Positions 1 through 34,465 of a stretch of 64,000 bases of DNA are shown piece by piece; positions within the stretch are counted from its first letter, which is position 1; every line of letters begins with the position of its first letter. Origin of the DNA: Sinotaia quadrata (lineage: Eukaryota > Mollusca > Gastropoda > Architaenioglossa > Viviparidae); the NCBI GenBank assembly GCA_028829895.1, contig CM054178.1:91607058-91671057 (forward strand), read 5' to 3'. Position numbers and translations under genes: made by a program. The notes below the pieces were generated by a model, which was given only the letters and a program-made list of their open reading frames with translations, ran no database searches and was not told where the DNA came from.

Positions 1-273
1 TTTTCCCCACAAAATTATTTATATTTAATTCCAAATATGTATTAATAGAAATTAAGCAATGCGCAGAGCTTTCAATAAAACGGATTAAAATTAACACGAA
101 GAAATCGGTTATATGAAAATTCCAAGAGCTTTGAGGATTCTGTTTGCAGGCATTTAAATTTTTAATAAAAGAAGCAAAAATTGTTGATATATATTTATAA
201 ATTTACACTCTTACACCGATTTCCAAGCATGACGGTTATATGCTCCAGTTACATGGCGACATAATTCTATGTC

Positions 274-414
274 TCTGCGAATGGAGTTAAAAGTCGTCTG
301 CAAATGGAGTTAAAAGTCGTCTGCAAATGGAGTTAAAAGTCGTCTGCGAATTTAAACCGCATGGAGTTAAAAGTCGTCGGCGAATTTAAACCGCATGGAG
401 TTAAAAGTCGTCTG
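274..414. repeat. Minisatellite, ~22 bp unit
   Basis: Copies of ATGGAGTTAAAAGTCGTC, some with an inserted GAATTTAAACCGC. About five units. Confidence 0.9.
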
Positions 415-499
415 CTAAATAAATAAATACTGGAAGAACGCGTTAAACTCATCTCTATGCTCGTTTGTTATTTCAGCACGTCACATTTACGCTCTGATG

Positions 500-2315
500 A
501 TGTTTGGAGATCAAAGTTAAGTACTTTAAGCTGATTTTCACACAGCCAGTACATCCATGTTTCAATTACACTTGAACCCCCTTCCTTTCCGACTCCACAT
601 CTCCACTTACACTGATGACAACTTCACATATGGAGTAAAGTATTTTAGGTGCGTTCACTCGCGACTTCAATTTATGTGAGCATTTAGATTACATTTACTT
701 GTGACGTCATTGTGAACTAATGAAACCACATTTACCTAGTGATGATAGCTTCTTGAATTGGCGAACTAAATGGTTTGAGTTACACAAGGCAAACTCAAAG
801 AACTATGTTGTTGTATTCATTAACCCTGACCTCTGTACATAAAGGGCTTCAGTTTCACAGGGCAAACTCAAAAAGAACTAAATTTTTAAGCTGGACTAAG
901 TATTTAATTTATACTTACACACGGTAACACAATAACCGGACTTTATAATTAAGATTTACGTACATACGGCGACAGTGAGTGCGTTAATTATTTAAGCTAC
1001 ACTTACATATGGCAGCACAGCCACTTGGTTAAGTATTTAAGCTACTCTTACACATGGCTGCAAATAACTGGATTAAGCACTTATGCTTTACTTATACAAC
1101 ACAAAAAGTGGAAGTATTTAAGCTATACTTAAACACCCCAGGATAATCGCTGGGCTAAATATTTAAGCTACGCCCACTTGTAGCTGCAAAATAACTGAAT
1201 TAAATACTTAGAATACATTTATACATGGACAAACAATAACGAGACTTAGTACAAGATACTTAAAACAGTACAACACCACAGCTAGACTAAATACGTAAGC
1301 CTCATTTATACAAATCAGCATCATTAGTAGACAAGATACTTAAGTCACACTTGCAAATGACAACACTATAACTAGATCACAGACTTAGCCATACTTACAT
1401 TCGACATCATTACAGTTACATTAAGAACGTAACCCACATTTGCATAGGGCATCACTAAGTTACTTAATCCACAATTACGCATGACAGCATTATTAATACG
1501 CTAAATTACTTAACCAAATTTACACATGACAGCATTATGACTACACTAAATTACTTAAACCATATTTACACATGACAGTATTATATCTACACTAAGTTAC
1601 TTAAGCTACACTTACTGATGAAAGCATTACAACTACACTAGGTAGTTAAGCAACATTTACACATGACAATATTACAACTACATTAGGTATTTAAGTCACA
1701 TTTACACATAACCACTATAACTACACTAGATACTAAAGCCACACCTACAGGTGGCATCACTACAACTACACTAAGTACTAAATCCACATTTATAAATGAA
1801 CATTACAACTACACTACGTACTAAAGCCACACTTACACATGACATCAATAGAACTATACTAAGTACTAAATCCACACTTACAAATGACAGCACTACAACT
1901 GCACTAGGTACTAAAGCCACATTTACACATTACAACTACACTAGGTACTTATGCTACACTTATACATGACAGCACTCCAAGTAAACTAGGTACTTAAATC
2001 ACACTTACACATGACATCACTACAACTACGCTAGGTACTAAAGTCACACTTACATACGGCAATACTACAACTACGCTAGACACTTAAGCCACACTTAAGA
2101 CAGCACTCTAAGACCAATAAGTACTTCAGCCACTTACACACATGACAACATTACAACTATACCAAGTTTCTTAAGCCACACATGACATCATTATAACTAT
2201 ACTAAATTACTTAAGCTACACTTATACATGATAGCACTAGAACTACATTAGGTACTTAAGCTACACTTGTACATGACAGCATTACAACTACACTAGAAAC
2301 TAAAGCCACACTTAC
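500..2315. repeat. Long degenerate minisatellite, ~46 bp unit, ending at a PHF24-like splice donor
   Basis: About 30 diverged units with the core CCACACTTACACATGAC, then ACAACTACACTAGGTACT. On the gene strand, ACTTAC reads GTAAGT; exact copies occur near 606, 913, 1001, 1393, 1610, 1831, 1876, 2003, 2048 and 2132, and the true donor is at 2315-2310. A copy of the exon end (ACTGATGACAACT) recurs at 611-623. Confidence 0.85.
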
Positions 2316-11349
<9,034 letters not shown>

Positions 11350-14127
11350 TGTGACGATTGGATTTTAGGTTTTCCGATCAAATTAATAATTTCTGCGGTG
11401 TTATGTTTTGATAGTATTCCTTTCCGTATTAATATTAATATTAATATTATTTAATATAATTGTTACTGATACCCTTTGTGCACACACAAAAATGTATTAA
11501 AAAAAAGTTTCTGCAAGACACACTGCAATAAGACAGCCGTGAAAAAAACAGCATTTGATAGAAATCAAGCAGGAAGAAAGTGTATGTAGTTCCGGTGTTT
11601 AACCAGTTAGACTACAAGCTAGTCTAGAGTCTGTGGCATGCAATGAAGACACAAAATACCACGACGAGCACTCCTGAACTGCACGTCATCCCACATTGCA
11701 CAGTACAGTATCGTTGACTGTCTTTGATGTTAGGGCAAACAAACACTTCATTCGTCAGGCAGTGGTCATATCCAAATAAGAAATTAACTCTGCTGGCACG
11801 ACTCTCAACCCTCTGTCATTTCGGGCCAAGTGAAAGCCAAGGTGATGAAAAGTCCGTAAAACTGACTCGGATATGACGTAGATGGCCCCTCTGTATATCC
11901 GTCTTATCGCTTCTGATCACCATAAGACTACACTGGATCCAAGATCCGTAAACAGCATTACTTCGATATAAATGATCAGTATTGCACCACTAATTAAACA
12001 GTAGACCAAGAGCTTAAGTGGCAGCTTGGAGTCATACCCATAAAATAAAACTTTTATACACGACAATAACTTATTTCAAATAGGCCAAATAAACACATGC
12101 ACACAAAATAAAGAGAAGAAAAAAAACAGTCAACACAAAGAGATATCTATTTTTAAAAAAAATTGAAATAGACTAGTTTTCGACGTTAATTGCCACTTTG
12201 TTTCTATTAAGCACGAATCCGGCCGGACATTACTTGGTAAATTCCAAATTAGACCAGTGCTTATCGTGAACGGAATTGCTTCGATTGCAGACTGTTTAAT
12301 TATTCGCTGTCTGCTGAGAACAATGCTTCCAGATTATTTTGTTATCAGATGACGTCACTCTCTTCCCGTATGTAGTGTTAATTTTCAGGCTTAACTCCCT
12401 TTCATATGCCAGCTTGCTCAGACATGCATTTGTCTGGGCGAATCTGTTTACTATAATAGGCTCTTAATCCTGGGTCCTTGACATTCAGTGGTATGTGCTA
12501 ACAACGTTCTGAGGAGTATTTAACATAATCCCAAATCACGAAATCCTGTAAGAAACTTGTAAAATAAAAATAAAAATAAAAACGATCAGCAACAACTTCC
12601 TAAGCGCGATAAAAATCTCAATTAAATGGCAGTGGATTTAGGGGGTGGGAGTAGTCCATGTCCGCCTGTTAGTGTCTTGCTGCAGAAACTCTATGTCTCT
12701 GTTGCAATAGGGACTCAAGTTAACAGGAACGGTAACCTCCCTTAGCGCAACATGCTTTGACGACAGACACTCGTGTAATGATGCAGTTTTCAAAACTGAA
12801 CACCTACAATGTATCCGTTGAAAGATGAACATTAGTCAACGACAGCCCTATAAGGCTCACTTCTGTCTAGCAATTCAAGTCTTTAATAAGACCTCGCGGC
12901 CACACGATCACTGACACAGCAGCTAAAAAGCTGCAAAATCACACACAATGTCAATGTTCGACAGCCATTGCCGAGTGAAGACTCGAGTTCAGACGACAGA
13001 AAAAAGATTGTGTCTAATCACCAGAGTGGTAGATACGTTGTCTAAACGTCTGGTGGAACACTAATCAAAACTTTTGTAAGCATCTGCACTTGAGTATTCT
13101 GTGCGTGCGCTAGAGTGATTGCCCCTGGAATAGCTCTTTGCTATCGGCTTCACTCCTTCTGGCTGCGCTATTCTCTGAGATTCGGTCACGTCTCGCTGGA
13201 CCTGGTGCTGACGGTCCACAGTTAAGAACTTCCTTCCTGCAGTTATAATGAAGCGACACACTCTCTCGCTCGCTTTCTTTTTGGTGGTCTGAAGTTGAAA
13301 GTCAGAGATGCTTTTAGGCAAAAGGTTGACAGAACCAATCGCTTGTACACCTCTGTACTCTTTCACCGAGATAAATATCAGTAGAAGATAACGATAATGA
13401 TAAAAGATGATGATACTGACGATGACGTTAATTACGGCAGAGATATGCTTTTTTAGGCTTTAAGAGTTTCATGACAATGATGATGACGATAATGATAGTG
13501 ACAGTTATTGTTGCATATATTTAATTCGAGCGAACTAAAGAAAGTTTCTATTATTAACACTTGTACAGGGAATAAAGCCAGTTAATGGAAGGCTAACCAG
13601 CATTTGTTTTGACATTGGAAGTACTTAAATATGATTATCAGAAGTAAGATCCAAACATACAGAAGCAGAAAAAAATTATGTCCGAGGTCATAAAGCCATA
13701 TCTAATTTCGGATTCAAAAGAGCATTAGGGTATTTGATTCAGGAGAGACAGTGCTGTGTGTTTGATTCATTAGAAATTATAATAATTATGTGTTGAACTC
13801 GGTAATGAAAGGACATGGATGGGTGAATGTGAATGTTACAAGTGTCACAAGCATGGCAGTTTGGTTATGATTTTCAGGTGTTGTAGTAGAAGGCATTTTA
13901 GTTGATTATATCCTGAAGCAGGACTTTTCTCTCTTTGATGATGAGGATGTCCTGTAGTCGCCGAAAAGAGTTTTAATGGATGAGAGGACTTACGGACTTA
14001 AAGATACTGCTTTATACAATTTCCAGTTAATCCCAACTACAAAGCATTAATGTTTTAGTGGATTACAACGTCGATAAACCTGTCGGCAACAAGACACAAC
14101 CAATGCATTTGTCACTGCAGCACATCA
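11350..14127. other. Upstream flank of the PHF24-like gene, no gene recognised
   Basis: Mixed-composition DNA that should hold the promoter and any 5' UTR exons of the minus-strand gene starting at 11349. Open frames near 12.6-13.4 kb are short and carry no motif I know. A GAT/GACGAT-rich stretch lies at 13380-13510. Confidence 0.4.
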
Positions 14128-14345
14128 CTGGTGCAACCTTGTGTAACGCAGACAATACCACATTACTGGTGCAACCTTGTGTAACGCAGACAATACCACA
14201 TCACTGGTGCAACCTTGTGTAACGCAGACAATACCACATCACTGGTGCAACCTTGTGTAACGCAGACAATACCACATCACTGGTGCAACCTTGTGTAACG
14301 CAGACAATACCACATCACTGGTGCAACCTTGTGTAACGCAGACAA
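14128..14345. repeat. Minisatellite, 38 bp unit
   Basis: Six units, nearly perfect, of CACTGGTGCAACCTTGTGTA and ACGCAGACAATACCACAT. A two-copy repeat follows at 14462-14572 and another at 14660-14725. Confidence 0.95.
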
Positions 14346-16074
14346 TAACATATCCGGCATTGAGTCCAAAAGTGATAAATTTGCACCAAGCCAGTACGAA
14401 TACCCAGGGTACGAATACTGTGCTTGCTGCCCAAGATAGTGATGATTTTGCCAAAAGCAGTCTTGCAATCAAACAATGCACTAATGTTCTTTGTAAAAGT
14501 TCACTTCATGTAAGCAGTCATGCAATGAAACAATGCACTAAAAGTTCTTGGTAAAAGTTCACTTCATGTAAGAATGGCCCAGCTCATAATTATGGCAAAG
14601 AAAATTAACGATAGTGATTCTGACATGCAAAATACCTCTGTGTCACGCCCTGGCAATTAAAATCAAACGTGTGTACTCTAGACATCAAAAGCTTTCAAAC
14701 GTGTGTACTCTAGACATCAAAATCAAGAATCACCAGCAGATCTTATTGACAACGTTTCTGTATTCTAGACATTAAACTGAAGACATATTATCAGCAGACA
14801 TATTAATTATCAATGCTTTACTCAGTTTACTGGACTTAAACTTCCAAAAATACACGTCTGCACATTATGGACTAGAATCGTTTGAATTATAGCTAGAGTT
14901 AGTGTACTATTGTTATACCTAGTTATAGACAGAGGTAATGTAGTGTTGAGTTATAGCTAGAGGTAATGTACTGTTGAGTATGAAATTGTGTATTTTTGAG
15001 TTTCTAGGGAGGGTAATTCATTGCCTTGCTTTGAGTCCGAGGGAATGTGTTGTTATTGTTAGATAAAGCGATAAGGTATTATGAGCAATAAATTAAGATC
15101 ATAAACAGTTACTTAATAGATCAGTATGCAAACATTTTAACATTGAATGCATTACATTTGTAAAATAATTTAGTTAGTAAAACGAAACATTGATTCTATA
15201 CAAAAGAGTTGTAAACTTTTTCAAACTGGGGAGATCCAGAAGTCTCCGATAACAGTTGGTTGGATTATTCATGTTTGCCTAAATGCGTGTGTACGTGTTT
15301 CACCATCTAATGTGATCTATTAGATCTATTAAGTTAGATCTATTAACAGTTCACTGAATATGATCACATTAGAAGATATCTTTTATTATCTTTAAATATA
15401 TTTTATGAGTACACTGAATAGCAATGTCACCGTTGCAAAACGTACGGGACAGAACTGCAGTACTTTCACACACTGGTGTCCAAATTCGCCATTTGACACA
15501 GTTTCCATATTACTATATTCGGTTGACAATCAAACAAGACAGACCACTCAGTCATTAGAAAGCGTACTTTTACGTAAATCGTAATTAACAATTCGCAGTA
15601 CACGGAACCCTCCTAATCATGTCACACTGCTTGGCTCAACGGTCGGGAGCTTCAAATCTTCATTCAAACCGTCTTCGGCCGCCGAAAGTGACACGCTTGT
15701 CAGTGAGGTTCGAACCACAGGCACGCAAAGTCTCTAGCTTCGTGTGCAAAATGTGTAACCCGTGCACTTAAACATGACACTTAAAACTTATGACCTGATC
15801 CAAGCGGCCTCTGTCAACGCGAACCGCCTGTGCTGTTCGAACTTAACGCATGCGCATGCGCATAAAGTCTCGGCGAACGACAGGAAGCGAGGCTTGGAAA
15901 GAGGACAATCAAGACAAAAGAAACGTTAGCTTACTTTGGAAGCTTGACTTTCATTAAGCACGCGTGTCTAACTTCCTGTTGGCCTGCCTGCCTGCGAAGT
16001 AAAGTTGTGAAAGTGCAAGCGAGAAATACAAACAATATTTCCGAAATATAGATCTCAGATCCTTCTGAATCCCT

Positions 16075-16515
16075 AGAACTCAACACACAACTTCCTTACT
16101 CCCTAAACTGGCTGCTTGACCAGGACTCCCCTGAATTCAACACACAATTTCCCTTTTCCCTATTAACTTCCTTACTCCCTACACTGGCTGCTTGTCCAGG
16201 ACTCCCTAGAATTCAACACACAACTTCCTTATTCTCTACTCTGGTTGCTTGTTTAAATGTAACTAGAACTCAACTTCCGTACTCCTTACACAGACTGCTT
16301 TTTCACCCCACTCCCTATGCTAGCTGCCTGCTCACCCCTTTCCTTGTGCTGGTTGTCCCTTCACCCCACTCATTGTACTGGCTGATTATTTACCCCACTC
16401 AGTGTAATGGCTGACTATTTACCCCACTCATTGTACTGGCTGACTATTTACCCCACTCATTGTACTGGCTGACTATTTACCCAACTCATTGTACTGGCTG
16501 ACTATTCACCCCACT
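16075..16515. repeat. Two related pyrimidine-rich minisatellites
   Basis: 16075-16255 is a ~55-bp unit (AATTCAACACACAACTTCCTT). 16355-16515 is a 29-bp unit (CCCCACTCATTGTACTGGCT) in about six copies. Both share the CTGGCTG core, so one may derive from the other. Confidence 0.88.
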
Positions 16516-16809
16516 TCCTGTCAGTTCATTCCCTTAACTGGCTGGCTCTTTGCTCCTATTTCTATATAGCTTTCAGTTCACTTCATTCCCTATACTGGCT
16601 GGTTGTTCACTTCAATTCCTACCCTGGCCTTCTGTTCGTTTTGCTATGGTTCACTGATTAGCTCCAACCCAAAGTGCCTGTTTGATTCCCACCCATATGT
16701 ACACACGCATGTGGACATTCCATTTTGATGTATATGCTCTTGCGATACTCATACACCAAGTGTACCCGTCATGGACACCTTTCATTCATTCATACCCTAG
16801 TGCATAAAT

Positions 16810-16811
<2 letters not shown>

Positions 16812-16900
<89 letters not shown>
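16812..16900. repeat. (CA)n microsatellite
   Basis: About 44 uninterrupted CA units. Confidence 0.95.
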
Positions 16901-16905
<5 letters not shown>

Positions 16906-17692
16906 TTCCAACTACAGCGTTGGACGACTGTCGTTAATTTTGCTGATCAGAGTTGACTGCTTTAAAAAAAAAAATCAGCCAGATCAAGCGCGGTCTGAAG
17001 AGGAACGACTGCAAACCGGCATTAGAATTTGTCTTACCCTTCTCCGGCCGACACTATCGCACTCACGCAGTGATCGCCCTTGCGACCTTTGCTTCCGGTT
17101 TGACGGTGAATATACTGTGAACTTTGGAAACATATGCACGCTGAAGGTTGTCTATAGCAATAAACAACACTATAGGAGTACTCTGCAGAAAAAGTAAAAT
17201 GATAGCTATGGTTTATCTGTAAGTGCATCTACTCTCGAGCCCAAAATAGCCAGCCCTTAACTAGTTAGGCAACTGAAACACAGACAAGTAGTAGTACATA
17301 CGACTTTGTGTTGTGTCGTATGAATGATAATTTTCAGAAATAAGCATGTATCACACGCTTAGAGGAAATCACCTCGTCAGTTTATTCTTTAAAATAATTT
17401 CATGATATTATACACAGTGAATTGCTTCTTCAGCTTATGTCAACATTTTTCTGTTATGCAAGTGCACTCAGAATAAAAACAAACAAACTAGAATGAATAA
17501 AAGAACACGTCTACTAAACGCTGGCTGAAGATCATCATTTGGAAATAAACTGTGTGTATCAGTACAACAATTTGGCAACACTTGATGGATTTTAGTGAAA
17601 GGCACTTCAAGTGATGGACTTTGATTAAAAAGAACGTGATGAACTGTAGAGTCACAACACGCAAAAGCCTTACGTTAATAAAAAATACCTTA

Positions 17693-17895
17693 CGCAGTTT
17701 GGTGAAAGATATTTGACGTGATGGGCTTTGTTTAAAGAACCTCATAACTGAGTTTGGTAAAAGATATTTGACGTGATGGGCTTTGTTTAAAGAACCTCAT
17801 AACTGAGTTTGGTAAAAGATATTTGACGTGATGGGCTTTGTTTAAAGAACCTCATAACTGAGTTTGGTAAAAGATATTTGACGTGATGGGCTTTG
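17693..17895. repeat. Minisatellite, 56 bp unit
   Basis: Three and a half nearly identical units with GGTAAAAGATATTTGACGTG. Diverged copies of the ACTTTA/AAAGG core run on to about 18090. Confidence 0.93.
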
Positions 17896-18114
17896 GCTTA
17901 AAGACATCTAAGGTGAAAGACTTTAGTAAACGGCTGTCTACGCTAACTCGCTTAATGGACTTTAAATGTATTTCACGAAAACGGACTTTATATAAAGAAG
18001 TCCACATGGACTCATTCAATTGACTTTGCTTAAAGGCATAAAACATGAACTTTAGTAAAGGAAAGTCTACATTAACTCATTTAATGGATTCTTGTTCAAG
18101 GCATCCTTGACGTC

Positions 18115-18335
18115 ACACAAATGACGCAATGATGCATCATTGAAGTCACACACATGACGCTATGATGCATCCTTGAAGTCACAGACATAACGCTACGGTG
18201 CATCCTTGAAGTCCACACATGACGCTACGATGCATCCTTGAAGTAACACACATGACGCTACGATGCATCCTTGAAGTCACAGACATGACGCTACGATGCA
18301 TCCTTGAAGGCACACACATGACGCTACGGTGCATC
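18115..18335. repeat. Minisatellite, ~32 bp unit
   Basis: Seven units of ACATGACGCTACGATGCATC and CTTGAAGTCAC. The unit contains TGACG/CGTCA, a CRE half-site, and GATGCATC, a palindrome. Confidence 0.93.
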
Positions 18336-18894
18336 TCTGACAAAGCAATTCATAACATTCTTTTTCTTTCGCTCAGGATGTTCAGTGCTGACAGAAATAT
18401 ATGATATTAACTTAAACACGTGTTCATTTATTGTAGCTCTTTAAATTCATTGTAGTGTGTACATTGGATGTAGCGAGATGCTCATTTAGTCTACATTTAA
18501 CCCTTTTTAATTGTTATAACCTGTATGAACTGGATTGGGACATTTTATCCCATCTGTAAATCTTGTTGATTTGGAAATTAATGAGCGAGGTTCTAAGCGT
18601 AAGAGACACCTATTTCTGTTGCCACAAAGGGATGTGATAAATAGATTATTTAACCCTTGCTGACAGGAACCATAATTCTATATCAGTGGGTTCCTCCTGC
18701 TTATCTTCATTTACTGAAGTTAGTAATCTGGAGACACAGCGAGACGAGTTTCAAGACACATGTCCTGCGTTGACCCCCAAGGCCGATTTGGACTGTTGGG
18801 TGTGACTCACAGTCAAGGTGTACTCACCAATAGGCGGCTAAGTGCATATCTTTGCTGAACGACCCAACCAGTGTTTTTCGATTTCACGATAATA

Positions 18895-19190
18895 TCACGG
18901 ACAGAATAGGCGGTGTACTTAGTATCAGATTGTTGTAATATTTTATTGTAAATTATGAAATTTTATTCTTGTTGTCTTAACAACGAATTGACTCGATTAT
19001 ATGTGCGAACGAGGGGTCGGTGAGGGTGGAGCCGAAAGTGATATGAATGATTTTTATGTTGTAATCAGTCAGATTATGATAACTACTCCAACCCGTGTAT
19101 GTACACGAATTTACCTGTTATTACATTGAATGCCAGAACTCAAGGGCAATCTAATTGTAAAGGCTGAAGGGTGAATTAGACAAACTTCCT
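18895..19190. repeat. Dispersed repeat family A, 3' fragment
   Basis: It shares GACAGAATAGG, the TCAGATTA/GATAA stretch and GCTGAAGGGTGAAT with 55405-55725, same orientation. Confidence 0.65.
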
Positions 19191-19611
19191 TCTTTTCTTC
19201 CTAACTTCCTTCTTTCCTTCATAACTTTCTTCCTTCCTACCTACCTATACCTACCTACCTATCTATCTGTCTCAGAAACAAATATGGAAATAAGTATAAG
19301 CGACCTGTGTTACATCAGTTTTCTTGAAAATGACACTTTCACAGAAAAGTTCGCTGAGAACAATTCTTTTCTAGTCTTCACATCTCAAAGGCAAATAGAA
19401 TTAGTGCTTAGATGGAACAAATATTAATTTTGCTTATGTGGATGTGATGACGTAAACTATGCATTTGTGTGTAGTCTGAATAATGTATAGTTAGCATTTA
19501 TAAATTGCATTACTGTGTAACTGTTACTTGTGTATAGAATTATTTTATCTATCGGCCAGTTTCCATCACGTATAATTAATCCTACGATATTCGCATGAAT
19601 CGTAGGGTTTT

Positions 19612-19930
19612 CTGTGAAAAACAATCTCTTTTCGTTAAAGGGCGTGGTTTAATTCTGTGAAAAACATAATCTCTTTTCGTTAAAGGGCGTGGTTTAATTC
19701 TGTGAAAAACATAATCTCTTTTCGTTAAAGGGCGTGGTTTAATTCTGTGAAAAACATAATCTCTTTTCGTTAAAGGGCGTGGTTTAATTCTGTGAAAAAC
19801 ATAATCTCTTTTCGTTAAAGGGCGTGGTTTAATTCTGTGAAAAACATAATCTCTTTTCGTTAAAGGGCGTGGTTTAATTCTGTGAAAAACATAATCTCTT
19901 TTCGTTAAAGGGCGTGGTTTAATTCTGTGA
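19612..19930. repeat. Minisatellite, 45 bp unit, open on the minus strand
   Basis: Seven almost perfect units of CTGTGAAAAACATAATCTCT and TTTCGTTAAAGGGCGTGGTT. Because 45 is a multiple of three, the minus strand reads a 15-residue peptide repeat (KRDYVFHRIKPRPLT) without stops over 127 codons. Confidence 0.95.
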
Positions 19931-20413
19931 AAATGTAATCTCCATTTGTTCATGGAAATATTCAATTTCGCGAAACATAATCTCCTTTCGCTAGGTCACG
20001 TAACACTCTGGAGACTGAATGGGAAAATATTGGATGCTTAAAATAAGGAAGAATATTACCGGCAGAAAAGTGAATTCATTGCGGGTACACAATTTCAGTG
20101 CAATTCGTTTATATCGGTAAAACGAGGTTAAGCGAAATCCGAGTTTTAAAAACTGACTTCGATAGCGATAAATAACAGCACACTTTTCCAAATATAATTT
20201 TTAAAATAGACTATTTGTAGACTATTTGTAGACTATTTGCAATTTCACTGCGTGGTACTGAAAGTCGTTTTTCAATATTGGGCAAAAAATGTTGATAAGA
20301 AAATATCTTTGAATTGCACATCACTGCGGTTCAAATAATTATTTGTCTGAACAGTAATCTGCAAATTTAACATTCTGATAACATCTTTAACGAACTATTT
20401 TTCCATAATTATA

Positions 20414-20702
20414 CTTTTAAGATGACCGATACATCTAAAATCAATTATACTTCTAAGATGACCGATACAACTAAAATCAATTATACCTCTAAGATGACCG
20501 ATACATCTAAAATCAATTATACCTCTAAGATGACCGATACATCTAAAATCAACTATACCTCTAAGATGACCGATACAACTAAAATCAATTATACCTCTAA
20601 GATGACCGATACAACTAAAATCAATTATACCTCTAAGATGACCGATAAAACTAAAATCATTATACTTCTAACATGACCGATACAACTAAAATCAATTATA
20701 CT
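20414..20702. repeat. Minisatellite, 36 bp unit, open on the plus strand
   Basis: Eight units of TAAGATGACCGATACAACTA and AAATCAATTATACCTC; a 12-residue repeat (MTDTTKINYTSK) stays open for 84 codons. Two unit variants (ACATCT or ACAACT) alternate. Confidence 0.95.
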
Positions 20703-20866
20703 TATTTGGCGAAATACACAGGAGTAGGTGTTTGTGTTATCTCCAAGGCCTGCAAGAACTTTTCGTCGACGTTATCAGCTTTGGAGGATTTGTACCACAC
20801 CCATCCTTCAATGGAGTCCGGGGAAGCGACCCCAAAGTGAACCGCCCATACAAGTGTACAAGGGGA
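20702..20866 (-). other. Unrecognised short coding-like frame
   Basis: Fifty-four codons plus stop, open between a TAA and a TAA, in a locally GC- and CpG-rich patch. The frame reads VWAVHFGVASPDSIEGWVWY and onward with a natural-looking composition (Trp, Gly, Asp). No acceptor AG lies in the open part before it, so it is not a clean exon. It could be a worn exon, a transposon piece or chance. Confidence 0.3.
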
Positions 20867-21079
20867 TTAAAATGAACCAGGATTGTACCAAGGAATGTTT
20901 GAAAAATTATCACTACAATTCCTTCCCCGTTAATATGGCGTGTAAAATTAGTATAATGATTATATATTTTCCAGAAGATCGGCCCTTTGTTTATAGTTCC
21001 AAGACGAATTGTATTAATACCCAGAAAATCGGCCTCTTGTTTATATTAATACTGGAATGGAAGGACACATTGACTACAG

Positions 21080-21560
21080 TGTCAGACTAAAACATCGACC
21101 ACAGTACACAAAAACACCGAACTCAGTATTAGACTAAAACACCAATCTCACTGTTAGACCAAAACACCAATCTCACTGTGAGACTAAAACACCAATCTCA
21201 CTGTTAGACTAAAACACCAATCTCACTGTTAGACTAAAACACCAATCTCACTGTTAGACTAAAACACCAATCTCACTGTGAGACTAAAACACCAATCTCA
21301 CTGTTAGACTAAAACACCAATCTCACTGTTAGACTAAAACACCAATCTCACTGTGAGACTAAAACACCAATCTCACTGTTAGACTAAAACACCAATCTCA
21401 CTGTTAGACTAAAACACCAATCTCACTGTTAGACTAAAACACCAATCTCACTGTGAGACTAAAACACCAATCTCACTGTGAGACTAAAACACCAATCTCA
21501 CTGTTAGACTAAAACACCAAGATTATTAGACCAAAACACCGACTGTATTAGATTAAAACG
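21080..21560. repeat. Minisatellite, 25 bp unit, with two-state variants
   Basis: About 18 units of AGACTAAAACACCAATCTCA and CTGTT. The 15 central units differ only at one base (CTGTT or CTGTG) in the order T G T T T G T T G T T T G G T. Confidence 0.95.
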
Positions 21561-21879
21561 TAGACCACAGCATTAGACTAAAACATCAATCATTCAGCGA
21601 TGTTTACAATTATATCTTAGCAATTTAAATGCTTATGTGTAATTTGCTCTTAAATCTTCTTCACATAAAATAAAAATGCAGTAGTAATTTACCTATTAGC
21701 ATTTTTGTTTGTTATAATTACTGTGGTGTTGTTGAATGTGTCAATTTCTAATGTGTAAATCACTGAGTGTCTTCTTTTTCTTTTATTGCTCAGTCTATCC
21801 AGTCTATCAGTCTATCACAGACATCCGATTATTTGCTTGTGAAGACATTTTGTTGAAAGCATTACTTTTCATGACGAGT

Positions 21880-21960
21880 AAAGTTTTATGACGACTAAAG
21901 TTTTATGACGACTAAAGTTTTATGACGACTAAAGTTTCATGACGACTAAAGTTTTATGAC
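21880..21960. repeat. Minisatellite, 17 bp unit
   Basis: About five units of TTTTATGACGACTAAAG, just downstream of the TRIM-like gene stop codon on the minus strand. It would fall in the 3' UTR if that extends past 21960. Confidence 0.92.
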
Positions 21961-22038
21961 CCTATCTATGTTCATTGATACCGATGAATTTAAGACAAGA
22001 TCGTTCTTGAAGTACCTAATACACACCATATGCAGTTC

Positions 22039-34465
<12,427 letters not shown>

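Noticed and set aside
15634..15722. tRNA-like segment with TGGCTCAACGG (A-box-like) and GGTTCGAACC (B box, 15707-15716)
   Set aside because: I could not fold an acceptor stem or anticodon arm, and the B-box word is palindromic. It might be a tRNA-derived SINE head, but one copy is not enough.
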